Below are positions 1-10,848 of a stretch of DNA of 64,000 nucleotides, in pieces. Made by a program: the position numbers and the translations under genes. Source of the stretch: Rhabdothermincola sediminis (GTDB lineage Bacteria > Actinomycetota > Acidimicrobiia > Acidimicrobiales > Acidimicrobilacustridaceae); contig NZ_JACFSZ010000016.1 in assembly GCF_014805525.1 (NCBI RefSeq), forward strand, positions 20,890 to 84,889. The letters run 5' to 3'. The stretch's first letter is position 1, and every line of letters begins with the position of its first letter. A model generated the notes under the pieces. It had not been told where the DNA came from. It searched no databases and saw only the letters and a list, made by a program, of their open reading frames with translations.

Positions 1-264
1 CTCGACCGGGGGGATGCGCCCGTGCCGCCAGAGGAACCGAAGCGGTGGACCGAGCATCGGGAACGGGGAGACCGCGATGCCGGGGGGGAGCACGGCTCGC
101 AGCTTCGTCCGGGCCCGCGGCCAGTAGCCGAACGCCGAGATCCGGAGGTCGGGTCGCCGGGCGAGGCGGAAGATCGTCTCCTCGACGAACCGCCCGACGC
201 CCGTGCGGGTGTCGAGCAGCGCCACGGCGTCGAGCGCGACGCGTACCGGTCGGTCGATGTTCAT
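1..264 (-). CDS. Glycosyltransferase family 4-like protein, N-terminal fragment (runs off the window)
   Basis: Only the first 88 codons are inside the window; the gene continues past base 1. The reading frame is open throughout and begins with an ATG at 264. The visible part is the start of a Rossmann-like domain: a hydrophobic strand, then DTRTGVGRFVEE at about residues 18-29, a glycine-rich turn typical of the donor/acceptor cleft of GT-B (family 4) glycosyltransferases. It lies 29 bases downstream of a small gene on the same strand, so the two are probably co-transcribed. Neighbours are polysaccharide glycosyltransferases, which fits a role in building a surface glycan. The GT-B call rests on the N-terminal pattern alone, and the sugar specificity cannot be read. 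Confidence 0.7.
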   Translation of the reverse strand, partial: MNIDRPVRVALDAVALLDTRTGVGRFVEETIFRLARRPDLRISAFGYWPRARTKLRAVLPPGIAVSPFPMLGPPLRFLWRHGRIPPVE

Positions 265-293
265 GCGATCGGGACAGCCGCTGGCGGGACCGT

Positions 294-473
294 TCAGGCG
301 CGATCTTCGCGGCCGAGCAGGCCGTCCATCAACCGCCGCGGCCCGTCGAGCTGCTGTTCGAGGGACTTCTCGAGCTCACGCCGCCGCACCTGGAGCTTCT
401 GGAAGGCGATCACGCCGAACCCGACGGTGACGTACACGGTGTCGCGGAAGAGCCTCAACGCATCGTGACCCAC
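294..473 (-). CDS. Small basic conserved protein, about 59 residues, unknown function
   Basis: A short frame running from GTG at 473 to TGA at 294-296. A TAGCGT box ends 7 bases before that GTG, which fits the leaderless pattern of this window; a TTG at 458 is an alternative start. The protein has an uncharged stretch (YVTVGFGVIAF) followed by a strongly charged helix (KLQVRRRELEKSLEQQ) that could form a short amphipathic or coiled segment. I recognise no named family. It sits just upstream of the glycosyltransferase fragment on the same strand and is divergent from the large glycosyltransferase starting at 578. A membrane-associated helper of the glycan locus is possible but is only inference. 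Confidence 0.55.
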   Translation of the reverse strand: MGHDALRLFRDTVYVTVGFGVIAFQKLQVRRRELEKSLEQQLDGPRRLMDGLLGREDRA

Positions 474-577
474 CCCGCGAACGCTACCGGCGCGAGCCGG
501 AGGGTCACAAAGGCCCCGGTACGGCGACCCGAGGGGTGAACCAGCGGCGCGCTATCGGGGGGTAGCCTGCCAGGACC

Positions 578-3500
578 GTGAGTCCCTCCGCCGACGAAGC
601 GCCTGACCCTGCCGCGCCCGATCAACCGGAGCAGGGTGCCGCCCCGCTCCCTCCTCCGGTAGTGATCGTCATCGTGGCCCACAACCCGGGACCCTGGTTC
701 GAGGACACCCTGCACAGCGTCGCCGCGCAGCAGTACGGGAACACGTCGGTGTTGGTGATCGACGCCGGTGGCACCGCGGACCTCCAACCACGTATCGCTC
801 CCATCCTGCCGGATGCGCTGTTGCGCCGGATCGAGCGCAACGACGGGTTCGGTGCGGCGTGCAACACCGTGCTCACCGCGGTGCAGGGAGCGGCGTTCTA
901 CCTCTTCTGCCACGACGACGTGCGGCTGGCGCCCGACGTGGTGCAGGTGCTGGTGGAAGAGGCGTTCCGCTCCAACGCGGGCATCGTCGGGCCGAAGATC
1001 GTGGACTGGCGCGCGCCGGAGCGGCTGTTGCAGGTCGGTATGGGCGCGGACCGGTTCGGCCACCCCGCGCCCTACGTCGATCGGGGCGAGCTGGACCAGG
1101 CACAGCACGACGCCGTTCGTGACGTCTTCTACATCCCCGGTGCGGCGACGTTGGTACGGGCCGACCTGTTCGCGGCCCTGGGCGGGTTCGACCCGGGCAT
1201 CTCCTTCCACGGTGATGATCTCGACTTGTGCTGGCGAGCGCATGTGGTGGGTGCGAGGGTCGTGGTCGCCCCGGCCGCTCGGGTCGCGCACCTCGAAGCC
1301 CTCGGCGCGCGCCGGCCCGCCGATGATCGTCGCCGCCTCCAGATGCGGCATCGCCTCCGGGCCATGAGGGTGTCCACCACCTGGTGGACGCGGGCCCGCA
1401 CCGTTCCGCGCGCCGCCCTGCTGGCGATCCTCGAGGTCGTCTACGCGACCCTCATCGGGCGGTTCGGCCAGGCGCGCGACGTCCTGAGCGCCTGGCTCTG
1501 GAACGCCCGCCGCGGCGGTGAGGTCCGCTCGCGCCGCAAGGCGCTCGCGGCCGTACGCACCGTCCCCGACCGGGAGGTCAGCCAGCTGCAGGCACGGGGC
1601 AGCGCCCGGCTCGCCGCGTTCCTCCGTGGCCAGCTGGGCTCGTCGGACGACCCGCTCACCTCCATCGCCGGTGCTGGGCGCGACCTGGCAACGACGATGC
1701 GGTCCTCGCGCGCCCGCACCACCGTGCTCGCCTGGGTAGTGGCGGCGCTCGTGCTGGTGATCGGCAGCCGCGACCTGATCTTCGGTCGCCTGTCGGCCAT
1801 CGGCGATCTGCCGGTGCTCGGTAGCTCGGCGACCGATTTAGTCGCGCAGTGGGCCAGCGGCTACCGGGCGGTGGGCCTGGGAGCCGAGACCACGAACCCG
1901 ACCGCTCTCGGGCTCGTCGGCCTCCTCGGCTTCCCGCTGTTCGGGGCCATGTCCCTGCTGCGCAAGCTGGTCCTGCTCGGCATGATCCCGCTGGGCGCGG
2001 CAGGGACGTGGCGATTGTGCAAGCCCATCGGTTCCCGTCGCTCCCGCGTGGTGGGCTTGATCGTCTACCTCTGCATCCCGCTGCCCTACAACTCGATCGC
2101 CACGGGGGAGTGGGGCGGGCTGGTGCTCTACGGGCTCACGCCGTGGATCGTCGGCCAACTCGCCAAGGCTGGGGGTCTTGCTCCGTTCGGTCCCCTCGGG
2201 GGCCGGGCGGGCCCGGGGGTCCGGCCCCGCCCGCTGGTGCAGCGGGTCGTGATGGTCGGGGTCCTCACCGCCCTCGGCGGCATGGTCTTCCCGATCACCG
2301 TCGTGGTCGTCCCCGCCGGCGGGGTCGCCCTCGTCGTGGGTGGCCTGCTCGCCGGCCAGTGGGCTGGCGCGTGGCGGGTGCTGGTCGCCTCCGTCGCTGG
2401 AGCGCTCGTGGCCGTCGTGCTCCTCGCACCCTGGTCGGCTTCCCTGCTCAGCAAGGGGTGGGCGGAGGTGCTCGCCACATCCGCCGTCGGGCAGAGCCCT
2501 CTGGGTCTCCAGGATCTGCTCCGGTTCCGCACGGGGCCGTTCGGCGCTGGCATCCTCGGGTACGCCACGCTGGTGGTGGCGGCCTTGCCGCTGGTCATCG
2601 GTCGGGACTGGCGGCTCTCCTGGGCGGTCCGGGGCTGGGCGACGGCCGCGGCCTCGTTCAGCGTGGTTTGGGTCATGTCACAGGGGTGGCTCCCCGCCGA
2701 CTTGGCTCCGGCATCGCTGTTGCTGGCGCCGGCAGCGGTGGGCCTCGCGCTGGCATCGGCCCTGGGCATGGCTGCCTTCGAGGTGGACCTACCCGACTAC
2801 CACTTCGGTTGGCGCCAGATCGGATCGCTGCTCGCTGGCGCCGCCCTGGTGCTGGCCACGTTCCCCATCATCGGGGGAGCGGTCGGTGGACGATGGGAGC
2901 AGCCGGCCGGTGACTACGACCGTACTCTGAGCTTCCTGGACAAAGAAGGTGAGGAAGCCCCCTTCCGGGTGCTCTGGGTCGGTGAGGCCTCGGTCCTGCC
3001 GCTGGCCGGCTGGCAGCTGGACCCCTCCACGGTCGACCGGCTCGCGCCAGGTGCCCGCCTCGCCTACGCCACGTCCGCCGACGGAACCCCGAGGGTCGGC
3101 GACCGGTGGAGCACGACGGATGGTCCCACTCCGCTCGTGGGCGAGGCGCTGGCGACGGCTGCCGCCGGTGGCACCAGCCGGCTCGGCGCGCTCCTGGCCC
3201 CGATGGGGATCCGCTACATCGTCGTGCCCCAGGCGCTCGCTCCGGAGCCCTACAGCGAGCCTTCCTACGACGCTTCGGGCCTGCGGGCGCTGTTCGAGTC
3301 TCAGCTCGACCTCTCGGCGGTCACCGCCGCGGGGGTCGTGGTCTACCAGAACGACGTCTGGGGACCGACCCGGGCGTTGCTGGCGGCCGGTACGGAGATC
3401 CCCGGGGACGCCGTCCCTCCCACCGATCGGGTCCTTCCCCAGGTAGAAGGGGCTCCGGTGGCGTTGCCGGAGAGGGTGGGGGTCGAGCGCTTCGAGGGGG

Positions 3501-3799
3501 GCATCGACCAGCCGGCCACCGTCTACCTGGCGGAGGCCTCCAGCGATCGCTGGGTGCTGGAGGCGGGCGGTGCGGCTGCGGACCGTACGACCGCCCTGGG
3601 TTGGGCGAATGCGTTCACGGTCGACACCCCGGCGGATGCGACGTTGCGCTTCGACACCCCGCCGGTCCGCAGGTTGATGCTGGCCGGCCAGGTGCTGTTG
3701 TGGCTGGTGGCCATCGGGTACCTGCTGAGGGTGCGCGTCGTGCATGATGAGCGCCGACCGCTCCGGGAGACCGGGCGGGTACCGGAGTCGACGTCATGA
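578..3799 (+). CDS. Large membrane glycosyltransferase, family 2 (GT-A head plus multi-pass C-terminal region)
   Basis: A 1073-residue protein starting at GTG 578. Residues about 28-260 form a GT-A family 2 domain: VIVIVAHNPGPW opens the fold, CHDDV (about 111-115) is the metal/nucleotide-binding acidic motif, and GDDLDLCWR near residue 212 is the usual acceptor-side motif. From about residue 380 there are many hydrophobic spans, then a soluble extracytoplasmic section, then one last span close to the C terminus. This head-plus-membrane layout is common in actinobacterial enzymes that add sugars to lipid-linked envelope polymers. The stop overlaps the DUF5719 start by 4 bases (ATGA), so the genes are translationally coupled. 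A TAGCCT box lies 9 bases before the start. The sugar donor and acceptor are unknown. Confidence 0.88.
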   Translation: MSPSADEAPDPAAPDQPEQGAAPLPPPVVIVIVAHNPGPWFEDTLHSVAAQQYGNTSVLVIDAGGTADLQPRIAPILPDALLRRIERNDGFGAACNTVLTAVQGAAFYLFCHDDVRLAPDVVQVLVEEAFRSNAGIVGPKIVDWRAPERLLQVGMGADRFGHPAPYVDRGELDQAQHDAVRDVFYIPGAATLVRADLFAALGGFDPGISFHGDDLDLCWRAHVVGARVVVAPAARVAHLEALGARRPADDRRRLQMRHRLRAMRVSTTWWTRARTVPRAALLAILEVVYATLIGRFGQARDVLSAWLWNARRGGEVRSRRKALAAVRTVPDREVSQLQARGSARLAAFLRGQLGSSDDPLTSIAGAGRDLATTMRSSRARTTVLAWVVAALVLVIGSRDLIFGRLSAIGDLPVLGSSATDLVAQWASGYRAVGLGAETTNPTALGLVGLLGFPLFGAMSLLRKLVLLGMIPLGAAGTWRLCKPIGSRRSRVVGLIVYLCIPLPYNSIATGEWGGLVLYGLTPWIVGQLAKAGGLAPFGPLGGRAGPGVRPRPLVQRVVMVGVLTALGGMVFPITVVVVPAGGVALVVGGLLAGQWAGAWRVLVASVAGALVAVVLLAPWSASLLSKGWAEVLATSAVGQSPLGLQDLLRFRTGPFGAGILGYATLVVAALPLVIGRDWRLSWAVRGWATAAASFSVVWVMSQGWLPADLAPASLLLAPAAVGLALASALGMAAFEVDLPDYHFGWRQIGSLLAGAALVLATFPIIGGAVGGRWEQPAGDYDRTLSFLDKEGEEAPFRVLWVGEASVLPLAGWQLDPSTVDRLAPGARLAYATSADGTPRVGDRWSTTDGPTPLVGEALATAAAGGTSRLGALLAPMGIRYIVVPQALAPEPYSEPSYDASGLRALFESQLDLSAVTAAGVVVYQNDVWGPTRALLAAGTEIPGDAVPPTDRVLPQVEGAPVALPERVGVERFEGGIDQPATVYLAEASSDRWVLEAGGAAADRTTALGWANAFTVDTPADATLRFDTPPVRRLMLAGQVLLWLVAIGYLLRVRVVHDERRPLRETGRVPESTS

Positions 3800-5316
3800 G
3801 GTCCTGGCGCTGGCCGGCACTGCTGCTCCTCGCCGTGCTGCTCGCGGGTGCCACGGTGGCCGAGCGCCGCCAGACGGCTGGCGAGGCGCCGGCGGGCCAG
3901 CAGCCGTTCGATCAGGCGGTGCCGGTGGCGTCGCCGGCGGGCGCGGTCGGCTCGACCTGGTACTGCGCGGGGGGTACGGCCACCGGGTCCCAGGAAGGGC
4001 TGGCGGAGCACGTGGTCCACGTGGCCAACACCTCGGACGTCGCCGTCACGGCCCGCCTGACCGCCTACCCCAGTGAGGGGCGGCCGGCGACGAGGACGAT
4101 CGACGTGGCGCCCCGGTCCCGGGTCGCCGTCTCCCTGGCGGAGCTCGTGACCGCCCCGTTCGCCGCCGCGCTGGTCGAGGTGAGAGGCGGGGGCGTGGCG
4201 GTCGAGCACGAGCTCACCGGTCCCAGCGGTCGGGCGTTCGGTGCGTGTGCGTCGGCTCCCTCGAACACGTGGTACTTCCCTGCGGGCACGACCCGGGCGG
4301 GCACCCGTATGGTGCTGGCCCTGTTCAACCCCTTTGCAGGCGACGCCGTGGTCGACATCACGTTCGACACCGATGACGGGACCCGGACCCCGCAGGCCTA
4401 CCAGGCGCTGGTGGTTCCGGGCGGGCGCCTGCTGGCCGTCGACGTGAGCGAGGTGGTGACCTTGCGGGCAGAGGTCGCTGCCGAGGTCAGGGCCCGGTCC
4501 GGCCGGCTGGTGGTCGACCAGATCCAGTCGGGTGACGGCAGCGAGGGCGCCCCGAAGGGTCTGGCCGTCACCCTCGGCGCCTCCGCGCCGGCGGAGACCT
4601 GGCTCTTTCCCGACGGGGTGGGCGCCAGCGGGTACGCGGAGACGATCGCCCTCTACAACCCCGGCGAGACCACCGCCGAGGTGGACGTGCAGGTTCTGCT
4701 CGACGACCCCGACCTCAACGGGATCCCGGAGCCCTTCGAGGTAAGCGTGGGCCCGCGTCGGTCGATGACCATCGACATCCTCGGCGACGGTCGGGTACCC
4801 GTCGGTGTGGGGCACGCCATCGTGGTGCGTAGCCGGAACGGCCAGCCGGTAGCCGCCGAGCGAGCCGTCGTCGGTTCTTCTGAAGCGGCTCAGCCCGGCT
4901 GGAGCTTCACGGTCGGTGCCCCGGTGCTGGCCAGCCGCTGGATCGTGCCGGTGGCGTCGGCTGGCGGTACCTCGGGGGCGGCCGTGGTCGTACTCAACCC
5001 ATCGGCGACCGAGACCGCCCGGTTCACGATGGAAGCGATGGGCGACGGGCGCGCCACCGTGCCCGAGGGGTTCGCCGACGTGGAGCTCGCGCCCGGCGAG
5101 CGGCGGATCTTCGACCTCGGCAGTGACGCGCTCGGGTTCCGGGCGTTGATGGTGGTGATCGACGGGGAGGGAACCGTGGTGGGGGAGTCACGGTTCGGCT
5201 TCTCGCGGGGCTCGGATCTCTCCTACCTCCTCGCGGTGCCCGTGGGTGACACGGTCGCTCCCGCGGTGGGGACGGTGGGCGAGCTCACCCCCGACGAGAT
5301 CATCCTCGGAGGCTGA
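3796..5316 (+). CDS. DUF5719 family secreted or anchored protein
   Basis: A 506-residue protein that begins with RSW followed by a leucine/alanine-rich span (about residues 7-22), which is a signal peptide or single membrane anchor. The rest is a series of beta-rich repeats: each has a tryptophan-tyrosine or tryptophan-phenylalanine strand (TWYCAGG, TWYFPAG, TWLFPDG) followed by a VxxxNP-type strand, so the body is probably several tandem beta-sandwich modules. This matches actinobacterial DUF5719 proteins encoded beside membrane glycosyltransferases. Its ATG overlaps the stop of the upstream glycosyltransferase, and the thioredoxin-like gene follows after 2 bases, giving a three-gene operon. 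Partner or scaffold for the glycosyltransferase outside the membrane is an inference from context. Confidence 0.8.
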   Translation: MRSWRWPALLLLAVLLAGATVAERRQTAGEAPAGQQPFDQAVPVASPAGAVGSTWYCAGGTATGSQEGLAEHVVHVANTSDVAVTARLTAYPSEGRPATRTIDVAPRSRVAVSLAELVTAPFAAALVEVRGGGVAVEHELTGPSGRAFGACASAPSNTWYFPAGTTRAGTRMVLALFNPFAGDAVVDITFDTDDGTRTPQAYQALVVPGGRLLAVDVSEVVTLRAEVAAEVRARSGRLVVDQIQSGDGSEGAPKGLAVTLGASAPAETWLFPDGVGASGYAETIALYNPGETTAEVDVQVLLDDPDLNGIPEPFEVSVGPRRSMTIDILGDGRVPVGVGHAIVVRSRNGQPVAAERAVVGSSEAAQPGWSFTVGAPVLASRWIVPVASAGGTSGAAVVVLNPSATETARFTMEAMGDGRATVPEGFADVELAPGERRIFDLGSDALGFRALMVVIDGEGTVVGESRFGFSRGSDLSYLLAVPVGDTVAPAVGTVGELTPDEIILGG

Positions 5317-5318
5317 CC

Positions 5319-5735
5319 GTGGAGCGGGTGCTGCTCGCGGCGGCGCTGATCGCCGTCGCGGCGCTGGTGGCGGTGCTGATCCAGCGGCGGCAGCCGTCGC
5401 CGGAGGCGGCCCCGAGCTTCGCGGTGCCCGAGCGGGTCGATCGTGGTGAGCTCGCCGGATCGGATCGTCCGTGGCTGCTGGCCGTGTTCACCTCGAACAC
5501 CTGCAGCACCTGTGAGGAGGTCGTCGGTGAGCTCGCACCGCTCGCGGGTCCCGACGTGGCGTTCGCGGAGATCGAGGTGGGCGCGGCCCGGGCGCTGCAC
5601 GAACGCTACGCGATCGGCGCCGTGCCCCTCCTGCTGATCGTCGATGCGCACGGCAACGTCCGCCGCCACGCGTTTGGTCCGATCACCCGCCGCGAGGTGG
5701 AGACGCTGCTGGACGCGCTCCGACAGGAGCGCTGA
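5319..5735 (+). CDS. Membrane-anchored thioredoxin-like protein with a CSTC active site
   Basis: A 138-residue protein starting at GTG 5319, two bases after the DUF5719 stop. Residues 4-21 form an uncleaved N-terminal membrane span. The remainder has a thioredoxin fold: LLAVFTSNTCSTCEE carries the redox pair in CxxC form, and GAVPLLLIVD contains the conserved cis-proline. The active site CSTC departs from the standard CGPC. Being third in an operon with a membrane glycosyltransferase and a secreted beta-rich protein, it may keep cysteines of exported proteins in the right redox state. That role is inferred; the fold assignment is firm. Confidence 0.82.
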   Translation: MERVLLAAALIAVAALVAVLIQRRQPSPEAAPSFAVPERVDRGELAGSDRPWLLAVFTSNTCSTCEEVVGELAPLAGPDVAFAEIEVGAARALHERYAIGAVPLLLIVDAHGNVRRHAFGPITRREVETLLDALRQER

Positions 5736-5737
5736 GC

Positions 5738-5753
5738 GCCCGACCGGTCGGGC
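5738..5753. terminator. Perfect palindrome between convergent genes, probable bidirectional terminator
   Basis: GCCCGACCGGTCGGGC is a perfect 16-bp palindrome (6-bp arms, 4-base loop). It lies 2 bases after the stop of the thioredoxin-like gene and 9 bases before the ftsH stop on the opposite strand. There is no U-tract, as is common in high-GC actinobacteria, so a terminator role is likely but not proven. Confidence 0.5.
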
Positions 5754-5762
5754 CGGAGCGGA

Positions 5763-7721
<1,959 letters not shown>

Positions 7722-7812
7722 GCCGTCAAGGTTAGAAGACCTCGGCCCGAAAACCCGCCGCGGGTCGCACGGGCCAACGCGCGACGGTGAGCATGCGCGG
7801 TCGAGGACGTGC

Positions 7813-8037
7813 TCAGCTCGCCTCGCGCACCAGGCTCGGCACGAGGTTCCGGCGGTCGCGCAGCTCCCAGCCGTTGGGCACCGAGAACCCGTCGGCGTGG
7901 CGCCGGCACAGGTCGTACGTGGAGGGATGGGGCTCGGCGGTGAGCTCGACGAGCCACACCGTGCGCTCGGCGTAGGCGTACCCGAAGGTCGACGAAGCGC
8001 TCTCGGCGCATCCGGGGCGGGCACACTGGCGGGTCAT
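7813..8037 (-). CDS. DUF3499 family small cysteine protein
   Basis: A 74-residue protein starting MTRQCARPGC. Two cysteines five residues apart at the N terminus (C5 and C10) and a CRRH motif near the middle suggest a small metal-binding fold. The sequence pattern (TRQCARPGC, RTVWLVEL, HPSTYDLC) matches actinobacterial DUF3499; in mycobacteria the homologue (Rv3258c) also sits next to manB. A TAGCGT box lies 8 bases before the ATG on the minus strand and there is no Shine-Dalgarno, so the mRNA is probably leaderless. Function unknown; the recurring position in mannose-metabolism loci hints at envelope glycan biology. Confidence 0.85.
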   Translation of the reverse strand: MTRQCARPGCAESASSTFGYAYAERTVWLVELTAEPHPSTYDLCRRHADGFSVPNGWELRDRRNLVPSLVREAS

Positions 8038-8145
8038 GGGTCATGACGCTACCGGGTGCCCCCGGCCCGGACGTGGATCCGCCCCGGATGCACGTCGAGC
8101 TCCTCGCCTCCCGCCGTGCGGCTCGACGTGCCACCATGCGAATCC

Positions 8146-10848
8146 ATGACCGAGGCCCTCACCGACGTCGACGCGCTCGGCGCCTCCGAGGAGCGACAGG
8201 AGGGCGGCGCTCCACTGGACGACGTCCCGACGCCGCCCGCTGGCCCCGACCTGCAGGACCTGGAGCCCTCCGAGCCGCCTCCGCCGCCGTCGCGGCTGTT
8301 CGGCCTGACCGTCGAGGGCTGGGTCTCCCTGCTCATCGTCGCGGGGTGCGTGCTGTTCACGTTCTCCCAGCTCAGCCCGAGCGACGTGCTCTCGACCACG
8401 ACCCCGGCAGGGGGCGATATGGGCGCTCACGTCTGGGGCCCGGCCTACCTGCGCGACCACCTGCTCCCGGCCGGGCGGCTCACGGGGTGGACTCCGGACT
8501 GGTACGACGGCTTCCCTGCCTTCCACTTCTACATGGTGATCCCCTCGTTGGTGATCGCCCTGCTGAGCTACGTGCTGCCCTACGGGTTGGCCTTCAAGCT
8601 CGTGGCCATCAGCGGGGTGCTCACCCTGCCGATCGCGGGGTGGGCGTTCGGCCGTCTCACCCGCCTCCCGTTCCCGATCCCCGCCCTGCTCGCGGTGGGG
8701 ATGACGGCGTTCCTGTTCGACCGATCGTTCTCCATCTACGGGGGGAACATCCCCTCCACCCTCGCCGGGGAGTTCGCGTTCAGCATCTCGCTCACGTTCG
8801 CGGTGCTGTACCTGGGGGTGCTGGGGCGAGGCCTCCAGACCGGCAGGCACCGCGGGTGGGCCGCGACGCTGCTCGCCCTCACGGCGCTGTGCCACCTGAT
8901 CCCGCTGTTCTTCGCCCTCGCCGGCACCGCGATCTGGTTCGTGCTGACCCTCGAATGGCGCCGGCTCGACGCCCGTGTGGCCGGCGCACTGGTGGCGGTA
9001 TCCGCGATCGCCGCTGCGGGCTTGGCCGCCTTCACGTCCTTCGCTCAGGAGATCGTGGTCGGCTGGGTTCGCTTCGGGGTGCTCTGGGCGATGGTGGCCC
9101 TGGTGGCCCTCGTGGTCGCGACGATGATCGCCGAGTTCCCGAAGGTCCGGCTGCTCTACCTGGCGACGGTGCTACCGGTGGCAGGCCTGATCACCGCCTT
9201 CTGGACGGTCCCCTTCTACCTCCAGAGTCGGTACATGAACGACATGGGGTGGGAGAAGAAGGAGAACTACGCCAACTACCTGTTCAGCCGTGAGCACCTC
9301 GATCCCCAGCTCGTGGACGCTCCCCCCATCAAGTGGCTGCTGGCCCTGGCCGCGGTCGGGGCGCTCATGGCGATCGTGTGGGGGATCGCCGAGCGCCGCC
9401 GGGGCGGCATGTTCTGGATCGGTGTGGCGCTGGTCGCGGCGATCGGGTTCGTGCTGGCCCCGCAAAGCAGGCTGTGGAACGCCCGGCTGCTGCCCTTCTA
9501 CTACCTCGCGCTCTACTGCCTCGGCGCGATCGGGGTGGCGTACGTGCTCCGTACCTTCGCCATGCTGTTCGCGAAGGACCCCCTGCGCCCCGTTCGCTGG
9601 GTGCCGGTGGCCGGCGCGTCGGTGGCCGCGCTGCTGGCCATCGTCGCGCTGGCGGTGCCGCTACGCGCTCTGCCCCGGAGCATCCTCGGCATGAACCTCG
9701 TACACCAACGGTCCGACCAGCAGTACCAGTGGTGGTTCCTGCCGCCCACGAAGGACGACAGCTTCATCGACTCGTGGGCCAAGTGGAACTTCTCCGGCTA
9801 CGAGGGCAAGGCTGCCTATCCCGAGTACCACGACATCGTGCAGACCATGGCCGATCTCGGTCGAGAGCGCGGCTGTGGTCGGGCGATGTGGGAGCACGAG
9901 GAGCAGCACGATCGTTACGGCACGCCGATGGCGCTCATGCTGCTCCCGTTCTGGACCGACGGGTGCATCGGCTCACAGGAGGGGCTCTACTTCGAGGCCT
10001 CCAGCACGACGCCCTACCACTTCATCAACCAGGACGAGCTCTCCTCGGCGCCGTCGAACGCCCAGCGGGATCTGCCCTACGGTCCCGGCGTGCCCAGCCG
10101 CAGCGACTTCGACCGGGGCATCCAACACCTCCAGATGCTGGGCGTGAAGTACTACATGGCCATCAGCGATCGGATGATCGACTACGGCCGCCGCAACCCG
10201 GATCTCACCGAGGTGGCCACGTCGGGACCGTGGGTGGTGTTCGAGGTGGCGGAAAGCGAGCTGGTCACGCCGTTGCCGTACGAACCGGCGGTGGTGCGCG
10301 GCATCGAGGACTCGCACAAGACGTGGTTGGAGCGCTCGATGCGCTGGTACACCGATCCCCGGGCGTGGGCGGTGCCGCTGGCTGCCGACGGCCCGTCGGA
10401 GTGGCAGCGCATCGACGCGGACCAGCAACCGAGCGAACGACCGGTCCCCGCGGTCACGGTCTCCAACATACGAACGACCACAGACTCGATCGAGTTCGAC
10501 GTCGACCAACCCGGCACCCCCGTGCTGGTGAAGACCTCGTACTTCCCCAACTGGAAGGCGTCCGGGGCCCGAGGGCCCTACCGGGTTACGCCCAACCTGA
10601 TGGTGGTCGTCCCGACGAGCAACCACGTCGAGTTGCGCTACGGCTACACGGGCGTCGACCTGGCCGGATGGGGGCTGTCGTTCGTGGGGCTCGTCGGGCT
10701 GTTCTGGCTGTTCCGGTCCCGTCCACTGGTCATGTCTGACAGCGAGCGGCGAGACACCGAGGTGCCCGAAGCCGAGGCCGCGCCGGCTGCCGCGGGGGAC
10801 GGGGGCCGCGAGGCGAGCGCGCAAGCGGAGGAGGCCCTCGAGCGGTGA
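8146..10848 (+). CDS. Large multi-pass membrane protein, GT-C-like (resembles the PTPS-related membrane family)
   Basis: A 900-residue protein. After an acidic, proline-rich cytoplasmic N terminus there are about a dozen membrane spans (roughly residues 55-530), then a soluble C-terminal part and a final span near 850-870. The first extracytoplasmic loop contains GGDMGAH and the WYDGFPAFHFY region, the kind of acidic plus aromatic loop seen in GT-C enzymes using lipid-linked sugars. ATG 8146 is chosen because the open frame upstream has poor composition; CACCAT, 8 bases before it, is a weak -10. The last 4 bases (GTGA) overlap the next glycosyltransferase, so the two are coupled. Family assignment is moderate and the substrate is unknown. 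Confidence 0.7.
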   Translation: MTEALTDVDALGASEERQEGGAPLDDVPTPPAGPDLQDLEPSEPPPPPSRLFGLTVEGWVSLLIVAGCVLFTFSQLSPSDVLSTTTPAGGDMGAHVWGPAYLRDHLLPAGRLTGWTPDWYDGFPAFHFYMVIPSLVIALLSYVLPYGLAFKLVAISGVLTLPIAGWAFGRLTRLPFPIPALLAVGMTAFLFDRSFSIYGGNIPSTLAGEFAFSISLTFAVLYLGVLGRGLQTGRHRGWAATLLALTALCHLIPLFFALAGTAIWFVLTLEWRRLDARVAGALVAVSAIAAAGLAAFTSFAQEIVVGWVRFGVLWAMVALVALVVATMIAEFPKVRLLYLATVLPVAGLITAFWTVPFYLQSRYMNDMGWEKKENYANYLFSREHLDPQLVDAPPIKWLLALAAVGALMAIVWGIAERRRGGMFWIGVALVAAIGFVLAPQSRLWNARLLPFYYLALYCLGAIGVAYVLRTFAMLFAKDPLRPVRWVPVAGASVAALLAIVALAVPLRALPRSILGMNLVHQRSDQQYQWWFLPPTKDDSFIDSWAKWNFSGYEGKAAYPEYHDIVQTMADLGRERGCGRAMWEHEEQHDRYGTPMALMLLPFWTDGCIGSQEGLYFEASSTTPYHFINQDELSSAPSNAQRDLPYGPGVPSRSDFDRGIQHLQMLGVKYYMAISDRMIDYGRRNPDLTEVATSGPWVVFEVAESELVTPLPYEPAVVRGIEDSHKTWLERSMRWYTDPRAWAVPLAADGPSEWQRIDADQQPSERPVPAVTVSNIRTTTDSIEFDVDQPGTPVLVKTSYFPNWKASGARGPYRVTPNLMVVVPTSNHVELRYGYTGVDLAGWGLSFVGLVGLFWLFRSRPLVMSDSERRDTEVPEAEAAPAAAGDGGREASAQAEEALER

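Noticed and set aside
7722..8024. Upstream extension of the ftsH frame by about 100 codons
   Set aside because: Overlaps the DUF3499 gene, reads as arginine/proline-rich noise, and a TAnnnT box points to the ATG at 7721.
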